Shown piece by piece: positions 1 through 4,778 of a stretch of 5,817 nt of DNA. Within the stretch, counting starts at the first letter, position 1. The number at the start of each line of letters is the position of its first letter. Under the pieces are notes generated by a model, which saw nothing but the letters and a program-made list of their open reading frames with translations, was not told the origin of the DNA and did not search any database. Origin of the DNA: CBFGWV01 sp965652545 (GTDB lineage: Bacteria > Pseudomonadota > Gammaproteobacteria > Competibacterales > Competibacteraceae); assembly GCA_965652545.1 (NCBI GenBank), contig CBFGWV010000300.1, forward strand, positions 1 through 5,817, written 5' to 3'. A program made the translations under genes and the position numbers.

Positions 1-369
1 GAGCACCACTACGGCGCCGACGTGTTGGTCACCCGCAAGGGGGCCATCCGCGCCGGCGAGGGCGAGTTGGGCATCATCCCCGGCAGCATGGGTGCGCGAT
101 CGTACATCGTCCGCGGCAAGGGGTCGGCGGCGTCGTTCGACTCCTGCGCCCACGGTGCCGGGCGACGCATGAGCCGCACCGAGGCCAAACGCCGCTTCAA
201 GGCCATCGACGTCCAGGCGCAGACCGAAGGCGTAGAGTGCCGCAAGGACAAGGGAATCATCGATGAGATTCCCGCGGCGTACAAAGACATCGATCAGGTC
301 ATGGCCAACCAAGCCGATCTGGTCGAGGTGGTGCATACCCTGAAACAGGTGTTGTGTGTGAAGGGGTAG
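1..369 (+). CDS. rtcB: RNA-splicing ligase RtcB, C-terminal part (5' end outside window)
   Basis: RtcB joins RNA 2',3'-cyclic phosphate or 3'-phosphate ends to 5'-OH ends, using GTP and Mn2+, in RNA repair and in tRNA splicing where that exists. The reading frame is open from base 1, and 122 codons are visible before the TAG at 367-369; the family is about 400-480 residues long, so roughly two thirds lies outside the window. Visible family motifs are GIIPGSMGARSYIVRGKG at window residues 24-41 and CAHGAGRRMSR at 49-59. The His at residue 51 (bases 151-153) matches the histidine that is guanylylated during catalysis (H337 in E. coli RtcB). The end, DLVEVVHTLKQVLCVKG, is the normal family C-terminus, so the gene is not truncated here. 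The closeness to E. coli RtcB is from memory. A small gene follows 34 nt downstream on the same strand and is probably cotranscribed. Confidence 0.97.
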   Translation, partial: EHHYGADVLVTRKGAIRAGEGELGIIPGSMGARSYIVRGKGSAASFDSCAHGAGRRMSRTEAKRRFKAIDVQAQTEGVECRKDKGIIDEIPAAYKDIDQVMANQADLVEVVHTLKQVLCVKG

Positions 370-392
370 CAACGCATTGAAAGTGTTTTGTC

Positions 393-398
393 AGGAGA
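393..398 (+). promoter_or_regulatory. Shine-Dalgarno site of the small gene after rtcB
   Basis: AGGAGA sits 5 nt upstream of the ATG at 404. It is the main evidence that the small downstream frame is translated and that it starts at 404 rather than at upstream non-ATG codons. Confidence 0.7.
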
Positions 399-403
399 AC
401 GTT

Positions 404-670
404 ATGAAAGGCAAACGCAATCCGGTGGCACGATCGCCACTGCTCAAGAAAGGCGGCGCCCACGACGACAGTCGCGGCGCGCTGCGCCAGAAGAACCGCG
501 CCGAGCTGCGACGGCAAACCGACGAGGCCTGGCGCTATCGCCACGCAAACAAAAAGGGGGCCGATTGGCCCCCTTCTCATTTGCAGCACCGGCCTCAGCC
601 GTACACCACCTTCGGCAGCCAAGTGGCCAGCCCCGGCATCAGGGCCAGCAACCCCAGCATGATGAGCTGA
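404..670 (+). CDS. Small basic protein of unknown function; frame runs through a terminator hairpin without a stop
   Basis: I do not recognise this family with confidence. The start is the ATG at 404 behind a good Shine-Dalgarno site, 34 nt after rtcB on the same strand. The N-terminal part begins MKGKRNPVARSPLLKKGGAH and continues with an Arg/Lys-rich helix-like stretch to about residue 47 (DEAWRYRH). It is strongly basic, soluble, and lacks a signal peptide or membrane segment. The frame has no stop before the hairpin at 554-575, which spans codons 51-58. The first in-frame stop is TGA at 668-670, and the last 76 bases lie antisense to the 3' end of dctM. The residues after about 57 are therefore probably not a conserved part of the protein. 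A transcript ending at the hairpin would be a non-stop mRNA giving a product of about 55-60 residues. Alternatives are a stop codon lost by mutation or sequencing error, or readthrough giving the 88-residue form. Existence of the gene is likely; its end is uncertain. Confidence 0.6.
   Translation: MKGKRNPVARSPLLKKGGAHDDSRGALRQKNRAELRRQTDEAWRYRHANKKGADWPPSHLQHRPQPYTTFGSQVASPGIRASNPSMMS
551..575 (-). terminator. Rho-independent terminator of the dctQM transcript, possibly bidirectional
   Basis: The arms AAGGGGGCC (554-562) and GGCCCCCTT (567-575) form a perfect 9-bp stem with a 4-nt loop. Read on the minus strand, the stem follows the dctM stop at 595 by about 20 nt and is followed by TTTTTGTTTG (complement of 546-555), a textbook terminator. 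Read on the plus strand, the same stem is followed by CTCATTT (576-582), a poorer U-tract, so termination of the rtcB-side transcript is plausible but less certain. It lies inside the small frame that starts at 404. Confidence 0.85.
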
Positions 671-1977
671 ATGAGGATGAACGGCACCACCCCGCGGTAG
701 ATCTGCATCGTCTTGATGGAATCGGGCGCCACGCCACGCAGATAGAACAGCGAGAATCCGAATGGCGGCGTCAGGAAGCTGGTCTGCAGATTGATGGCCA
801 TCATGATCGCCAGCCAGACCGGATCCAGCCCCAGGGCCAGCAATACCGGCCCGACGATCGGCACCACCACGAATACGATCTCGATGAAGTCCAGCACGAA
901 ACCCAGCAGGAACATCACCAGCATCACCAGCAGCACCGCCATGAACACACCACCGGGCAGGGTGGTGAGGAACTCATGGACCGCGTCATCGCCGCCGAAA
1001 CCGCGGAACACCAGTGAGAACACCGACGCGCCGATCAGGATGAAGTACACCATGCAGGTTACCTCGGTGGTGCTGCGCATCACCTCGATCAGCCGCTTGA
1101 GCGTAAACTGCCGGTTGGCCACGGCAAGAATCACCGCACCGATTGCACCGACCGCCGCCGCCTCGGTGGGGGTCGCAAGGCCACCGAGAATCGACCCCAG
1201 CACAGCGACGATCAGCAGGATCGGCGGGATCAAGACCTTGATCATGCGCAGCAAGAGCTGCTTGCGGTTGATCAGCCTGCGCTCACTCTCGGGAATCGCC
1301 GGCGAGCTGGCCGGGCGCAGCCAGGCCATGAGTATCAAATAGACGATATACATGGCGACCAACAACAGACCGGGGATGAGCGCACCAACGAACAAGTCGC
1401 CGACCGACACCGTTTCCGGCGAGAAAATGCCCATCTTCAACTGGGCTTGCTGGAAGGCCGAGCTCATCACATCGCCCAGCAACACCAACACAATGGACGG
1501 CGGGATGATCTGGCCCAGGGTGCCGGATGCGCAGATCGTGCCGCAGGAGAGCGCCGGGTCGTAACCACGCCGAAGCATGGTCGGCAACGACAGCAGGCCC
1601 ATCGTCACCACCGTGGCGCCGACGATGCCGGTGCTGGCTGCCAGTAACATGCCGACCACAGTGACCGAAATCGCCAAGCCGCCGCGCAGCCCGCCGAAGA
1701 GCATGGCCATGGTATCCAGCAGCTCCTCGGCGATACGGGCCCGCTCGAGCATTACCCCCATGAACACGAACAAGGGCACCGCCAGAAGTGTTTCATTGGT
1801 CATCACGCCGTACAGGCGGTTGGGCAGCGCCTCCAGGAAGGAGACGTCGAACAAGCCCATCAGATCGCCGGTAAAGGCGAAAATCAGCGCCGTACCCGCC
1901 AAGGTGAGCGCCACCGGGTACCCCAGCATAAGGAGTACGCACACGGCGCCGAACATGCCAAAAGCCATCCATTCCAT
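595..1977 (-). CDS. dctM: TRAP transporter large permease subunit (DctM type)
   Basis: This is the large membrane subunit of a tripartite ATP-independent periplasmic transporter, which uses a sodium gradient to import small organic anions delivered by a periplasmic binding protein. The product has 460 residues, slightly long for a family of about 425-460, and is hydrophobic throughout with roughly a dozen membrane segments. Visible family signatures are PLFVFMGVMLERARIAEELL at 68-87, LAASTGIVGATVVTMGLLSL at 112-131, SGTLGQIIPPSIVLVLLGD at 151-169, GGLATPTEAAAVGA at 265-278, and NLQTSFLTPPFGFSLFYLRG at 396-415. The last resembles the TRAP subgroup annotated for 2-oxo acids, mannitol or chloroaromatic compounds, but substrate cannot be read from the permease. 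The ATG start is 5 nt after the dctQ stop, with GAGG inside the dctQ end as a likely ribosome site. The gene is intact and ends before a strong terminator. Confidence 0.96.
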   Translation of the reverse strand: MEWMAFGMFGAVCVLLMLGYPVALTLAGTALIFAFTGDLMGLFDVSFLEALPNRLYGVMTNETLLAVPLFVFMGVMLERARIAEELLDTMAMLFGGLRGGLAISVTVVGMLLAASTGIVGATVVTMGLLSLPTMLRRGYDPALSCGTICASGTLGQIIPPSIVLVLLGDVMSSAFQQAQLKMGIFSPETVSVGDLFVGALIPGLLLVAMYIVYLILMAWLRPASSPAIPESERRLINRKQLLLRMIKVLIPPILLIVAVLGSILGGLATPTEAAAVGAIGAVILAVANRQFTLKRLIEVMRSTTEVTCMVYFILIGASVFSLVFRGFGGDDAVHEFLTTLPGGVFMAVLLVMLVMFLLGFVLDFIEIVFVVVPIVGPVLLALGLDPVWLAIMMAINLQTSFLTPPFGFSLFYLRGVAPDSIKTMQIYRGVVPFILIQLIMLGLLALMPGLATWLPKVVYG

Positions 1978-1982
1978 GACGT

Positions 1983-2516
1983 TTACTCTGCCTCGTAACG
2001 GTGGCCGGCAATCGTCAGACTGCTGCGGATCAGATCAGCGATGCCCTGAAGCAGGACGACGACGCCCATGGCGAGGATAGTGGACTTCAACAGGTACACG
2101 TAAGGGATGCCTCCCGGTTCGCGGGAGACCTCGTTCTGCCCCCAGGAGGTGGCGACGTATTCCCATGAGATGGTCAGGATAAAAATCGAAACCGGCAGCA
2201 GAAAGATCAACGTGCCGATGAGGTTGCAGATCGCTTTGCCCTTGGGCGACATCTCACGGTAGAAGACATCGACCCGCACATGGCCATCGCGCTTGAGCGT
2301 GTAGCCGGCACCGACCAGGAACACGACGGCGTTCATGTAGAGCACCGACTCCTGCATCCAGATGTAACCGGTGTTGTAGCCATAGCGCAGGACGACGATG
2401 ACGAAGGTGGTGATCACCATCAGCAGTGTCAGCCAGGCGATGATTCGCCCTGTCCATTCGCTGAAGATGTCGATGGCAGCGCCCACGCGCGCCAGAGGAT
2501 GCGGGGGATACGGCAT
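1983..2516 (-). CDS. dctQ: TRAP transporter small permease subunit (DctQ type)
   Basis: This is the small membrane subunit that pairs with DctM in the inner membrane. The 177-residue product has four predicted membrane segments at about 24-44, 56-73, 97-118 and 139-163. Family signatures are YIWMQESVLYMNAVVFLVGA at 51-70, the loop LKRDGHVRVDVFY at 74-86, and SREPGGIPYVYLLKSTI at 131-147. The start is chosen as the ATG at 2514-2516, because AGGAG (complement of 2522-2526) lies 5 nt upstream. An in-frame GTG one codon earlier (2517-2519) would be only 2 nt from the Shine-Dalgarno site. It lies 47 nt downstream of thrB and 5 nt upstream of dctM. The usual dctP gene for the periplasmic binding protein is not adjacent: the upstream gene is thrB, and the strand downstream of dctM ends in a terminator. 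Confidence 0.95.
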   Translation of the reverse strand: MPYPPHPLARVGAAIDIFSEWTGRIIAWLTLLMVITTFVIVVLRYGYNTGYIWMQESVLYMNAVVFLVGAGYTLKRDGHVRVDVFYREMSPKGKAICNLIGTLIFLLPVSIFILTISWEYVATSWGQNEVSREPGGIPYVYLLKSTILAMGVVVLLQGIADLIRSSLTIAGHRYEAE

Positions 2517-2521
2517 CACAA

Positions 2522-2526
2522 CTCCT
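2522..2526 (-). promoter_or_regulatory. Shine-Dalgarno site deciding the dctQ start
   Basis: AGGAG on the minus strand, spaced 5 nt from the ATG at 2514-2516 and only 2 nt from the GTG just before it. It favours the ATG as start codon. Confidence 0.7.
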
Positions 2527-2563
2527 CACTTTTGGTCGTTGTAATAAGTGGGCGGGTAAGCCC

Positions 2564-3544
2564 TTATCGAGCGGACGCTCGCATTATGACCAACGATGGC
2601 GCCGCGATATATCCGTGGAATTCGCGATTGCGGAACACGGCCCGGTGGCCGTCGAGCCAGTGCAAACGGTCGCCGAAAAACTCCGGACGCCTCACTCCGG
2701 TGAGCATTGCACCTTGAACGCGCCGGCGCATGGCCAAGCGTGAAAGCCAGAAGCGCAATGCGGTCAGCCGCAGCGCAGCGGGCATTGCGGCGCACTCGGC
2801 GGGGGTGAGCCTGCGCTCGCTGGCGTAGCCGTCGATGAGTGCCGAAGTGCGCGCGGCGCACAAGCCGCCGGTGTCGGTGAGGCCGCACCATGCGTTGATC
2901 GCCACCGCCAGATCATAGAGCAAGGCATCGGTACTCGCATAAAAGAAGTCGAGCACCACCGGGCCCTGCGCATCGAGCAGCAGGTTATCGGGAAACAGAT
3001 CGCCATGGATGGTCCCGCGCGGCAGCGCAGGGTCGATCAGCACCACGGCATCGGTCAATGCACGCTCGGCCACCGGCTCGGCGGGTAGCAGCCACGGAAC
3101 CGCACGCCGGCACCAAGCCAGCCCGCGGGGGTTGCGTCGAACCGCCGCAAAGCCACGGCTTCGTCGATGCAAACGGCCCAGCAGCGCGCCGGCGAGACGG
3201 CAAGCGACTGCATCGACGGCCTCGGGGCTGCGGCCCTCGACCCAGGGCACGACGACCACCGGCTTGCCGCCTATTCTCGGCAGGTGGGCGATGCGTCCGG
3301 GTTGCGGACAGCGGATGCCGACTGCGGCCAAGAACCGCATCCAGCGCAGGCTGAACCCCAGGCCACGGGCCAGGACCGCCGACTCGATCAACGACACGGC
3401 CACCGTGGCCGCGCCGGTCGTCACCCGCAAGGTGGTGTTGTCGATGCCGGCGCTCTGGCCGATGACCGACAACGCCGGCGGCAGCCCGTAGTCGGCCAGC
3501 GCCGTATCCAACTCGCGCCGGCTGACCGTCGTGAAAACCGCCAC
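2564..3544 (-). CDS. thrB: Homoserine kinase, aminoglycoside-phosphotransferase fold (ThrB)
   Basis: The likely reaction is ATP-dependent phosphorylation of L-homoserine to O-phosphohomoserine, the step before threonine synthase, in the cytoplasm. The protein has 326 residues; relatives are about 315-325. The N-terminus MAVFTTVSRREL is the family start, which supports GTG at 3544 as the start codon although no strong Shine-Dalgarno site is visible. The kinase catalytic motif is HGDLFPDN at 180-187 (Asp182 as base, Asn187 binding metal). The second metal-binding block is VVLDFFYASTDALLYDLAVA at 196-215 (Asp199), followed by INAWC. The C-terminal RPEFFGDRLHW at 286-296 matches the family's final helix region. 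The last 30 residues do not look like the usual ThrB end and resemble the end of the neighbouring DUF2782 protein (see findings). The gene lies 13 nt after the DUF2782 gene, the same order as in Pseudomonas. A related kinase such as an aminoglycoside phosphotransferase is much less likely given the context. Confidence 0.88.
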   Translation of the reverse strand: MAVFTTVSRRELDTALADYGLPPALSVIGQSAGIDNTTLRVTTGAATVAVSLIESAVLARGLGFSLRWMRFLAAVGIRCPQPGRIAHLPRIGGKPVVVVPWVEGRSPEAVDAVACRLAGALLGRLHRRSRGFAAVRRNPRGLAWCRRAVPWLLPAEPVAERALTDAVVLIDPALPRGTIHGDLFPDNLLLDAQGPVVLDFFYASTDALLYDLAVAINAWCGLTDTGGLCAARTSALIDGYASERRLTPAECAAMPAALRLTALRFWLSRLAMRRRVQGAMLTGVRRPEFFGDRLHWLDGHRAVFRNREFHGYIAAPSLVIMRASAR

Positions 3545-3557
3545 CGGCGTCTGCCCA

Positions 3558-3902
3558 CTACCAGCGGTGGATTACCCAGCCAGGGGCGACGATATGGCCG
3601 TCGAACTGGTTACGGCGGGTTTCCAGGCTGCCATCGCCATCGTAGTCGATGAGGTAATACGCCGGCCCCCGCCGCGGCACGATGCGCACCATGTAGATGC
3701 GCCCGTTGGCGCGGTACTCCTCCACCACACCGCTCTGGCGTCGGCGGATGGTGACCTCGGGTTGCAGGTCGTTCTCGCCGGGGTTTGCATCCGACGAGGG
3801 AGACCCGTCCGGCACCGGCTGGAGATCGGGTGGCGGCGGGGGTTCCTGCGCCAGAACGAGGGGACTGGCGAGCAGGGCGAACAATAGAGCGATTCGACGC
3901 AT
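3558..3902 (-). CDS. DUF2782 family secreted protein of unknown function
   Basis: This is a 114-residue protein with no known activity. Residues 1-18 form a signal peptide (MRRIALLFALLASPLVLA, then QE), so it is probably periplasmic or membrane-anchored through an uncleaved helix. A proline-rich segment (EPPPPPDLQPVP) follows at 20-31. The DUF2782 core runs from about 48 to 114: PEVTIRRRQSGVVEEYRANG, then RIYMVRIVPRRGPAYYLID at 68-86, DGDGSLE at 88-94, and APGWVIHRW at the end. The ATG at 3902 is chosen because it begins the signal peptide exactly; the frame extends 20 codons upstream, but that would place charged residues in front of it and overlap the LOG gene end. No strong Shine-Dalgarno site is visible. 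It lies 31 nt after the LOG gene and 13 nt before thrB. The family is found in gammaproteobacteria next to polA and thrB, from memory. Confidence 0.88.
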   Translation of the reverse strand: MRRIALLFALLASPLVLAQEPPPPPDLQPVPDGSPSSDANPGENDLQPEVTIRRRQSGVVEEYRANGRIYMVRIVPRRGPAYYLIDYDGDGSLETRRNQFDGHIVAPGWVIHRW

Positions 3903-3933
3903 GTGTGGTGTCCGGTAACGAATCTTCAATGGA

Positions 3934-4665
3934 TTAGAGGTCGAGCAACGTCTGCTGTTCATGCATGGAAGGATCCATGCTCCGCCCCTCGTAGAAATTG
4001 AAAATCGCGTCGACGACGGCTTTGGGTTCGTCGATCATCTCGAACAGGTTCAGGTCCTCGGCACTGATTGTGCCGTTGCTCACCATCTGCGCCTTGAACC
4101 AGTCGATGAGACCGGCCCAGAACGATGAGCCGACCAGGATCACCGGAATGCGGCGGGACTTGCCGGTCTGGATGAGGGTGAGGATTTCCGCCAGCTCGTC
4201 CAGTGTGCCGAACCCCCCGGGCAGCACCACATAGGCCGATGCGTACTTCACGAACATGACCTTGCGGCTGAAAAAATGGCGAAAATGCAGGGAGATGTTC
4301 TGGTAGCCGTTGTCGTGCGCCTCGTGCGGCAGGCTGATGTTCAGCCCGATGGACGGGCTCTTGCCCGCGTAGGCGCCTTTGTTGGCCGCCTCCATCACAC
4401 CCGGCCCACCGCCGCTGACCACCGAGAAGCCGGCGTCTGACAACGCCAGAGCGATGGATTCGGCCAACTGGTAATAAGGGTTGTCCGGCTTGAAGCGCGC
4501 CGAGCCGAAAATGCTCACTGAGGGCTTGATGCGCGCCAGGCGCTCGAAGCCCTCCACGAACTCCGCCATGATCTGGAAGATTTTCCACGACTCTCTGATC
4601 AACATGGCATCGTTGACCGGCGAGAGCCCCGGGTGCATGTGTTTGTCGTTGCCAGACTGGGTCAC
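3934..4665 (-). CDS. LOG family (TIGR00730) phosphoribohydrolase
   Basis: LOG-family proteins have a Rossmann-like fold and hydrolyse nucleoside 5'-monophosphates, including cytokinin riboside monophosphates, to a free base and ribose 5-phosphate. Older annotations call them lysine decarboxylases, which is not supported. The product has 243 residues. Visible motifs are SVSIFGSARF at 49-58, the nucleotide-binding SGGGPGVMEAANKGA at 84-98, the catalytic Arg-Lys pair in FFSRKVMF at 131-138, and PGGFGTLDELAEILTLIQTG at 149-168. All key catalytic residues appear intact. The start is GTG at 4665, because GGAGG (complement of 4670-4674) lies 4 nt upstream. The frame stays open to 4776 but those residues do not look coding and would overlap polA. 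The first ATG, at 4638, lacks a ribosome site. It is the first gene of the minus-strand block and is divergent from polA. The physiological substrate cannot be deduced. Confidence 0.93.
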   Translation of the reverse strand: MTQSGNDKHMHPGLSPVNDAMLIRESWKIFQIMAEFVEGFERLARIKPSVSIFGSARFKPDNPYYQLAESIALALSDAGFSVVSGGGPGVMEAANKGAYAGKSPSIGLNISLPHEAHDNGYQNISLHFRHFFSRKVMFVKYASAYVVLPGGFGTLDELAEILTLIQTGKSRRIPVILVGSSFWAGLIDWFKAQMVSNGTISAEDLNLFEMIDEPKAVVDAIFNFYEGRSMDPSMHEQQTLLDL

Positions 4666-4669
4666 ACGG

Positions 4670-4674
4670 CCTCC
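4670..4674 (-). promoter_or_regulatory. Shine-Dalgarno site deciding the GTG start of the LOG gene
   Basis: GGAGG on the minus strand, 4 nt upstream of the GTG at 4663-4665. It selects that GTG over the longer open frame and over the internal ATG at 4638. Confidence 0.7.
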
Positions 4675-4701
4675 GTAGCCGATGGCAGAAATCCGTCGAG
4701 A

Positions 4702-4729
4702 CACCGGCCCTGCCGCGGCAGGACCGGTG
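4702..4729. repeat. 28-bp near-perfect palindrome in the polA/LOG divergent spacer
   Basis: CACCGG (4702-4707) pairs with CCGGTG (4724-4729), and CTGCCG (4710-4715) pairs with CGGCAG (4716-4721). Of the two positions between the blocks, one pairs and one is a C/A mismatch, so 13 of 14 positions per arm are symmetric. The symmetry centre is between 4715 and 4716 with no spacer. No T-tract follows on either strand, so it does not look like a terminator. It lies where the -35 region and spacer of a polA promoter would fall, so an operator or an mRNA-leader hairpin for the LOG transcript are the main possibilities. Confidence 0.8.
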
Positions 4730-4731
4730 CC

Positions 4732-4745
4732 CGTACAATGGTACG
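4732..4745 (+). promoter_or_regulatory. Candidate polA -10 element inside a small dyad
   Basis: TACAAT at 4734-4739 matches five of six positions of the sigma-70 -10 consensus and would place transcription start near 4746, about 30 nt before the polA ATG. It lies in an inverted repeat, CGTAC (4732-4736), AATG, GTACG (4741-4745). No good -35 hexamer is visible 16-18 nt upstream, where the sequence is the GC-rich palindrome. The promoter call is therefore tentative. Confidence 0.4.
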
Positions 4746-4766
4746 CAAAACGAGCTTGCAAAGACC

Positions 4767-4778
4767 ATGAGCGCATGA
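4767..4778 (+). other. Three-codon mini-frame (Met-Ser-Ala-stop) overlapping the polA start
   Basis: ATG AGC GCA TGA begins 8 nt before the polA ATG, and its TGA overlaps that ATG as ATGA. ATGAGC is repeated at both starts. Whether it is translated cannot be judged; no clear Shine-Dalgarno site stands before either ATG (only AAAGA at 4760-4764). Confidence 0.2.

Noticed and set aside
388..1017. 209-codon plus-strand frame across the end of dctM
   Set aside because: It overlaps the better-supported small frame at 404 in another frame, then runs antisense to dctM as a His/Gln/Arg-rich shadow with no recognisable domain.
2517..2519. GTG as the dctQ start codon
   Set aside because: It is only 2 nt from the AGGAG site; the ATG one codon later has better spacing.
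2544..2567. Imperfect hairpin at the thrB stop (ATAAG, GGC / GCC, CTTAT on the minus strand)
   Set aside because: The stem is about 8 bp with a 2-nt bulge and no T-tract follows, so I do not call a terminator; it may be chance.
3903..3962. 20-codon N-terminal extension of the DUF2782 protein (start at 3962)
   Set aside because: It would overlap the LOG gene end and bury a clean signal peptide that begins exactly at the ATG at 3902.
4666..4776. 37-codon N-terminal extension of the LOG protein
   Set aside because: It crosses the palindrome and the polA start, does not resemble the family, and the GTG at 4665 has its own GGAGG.
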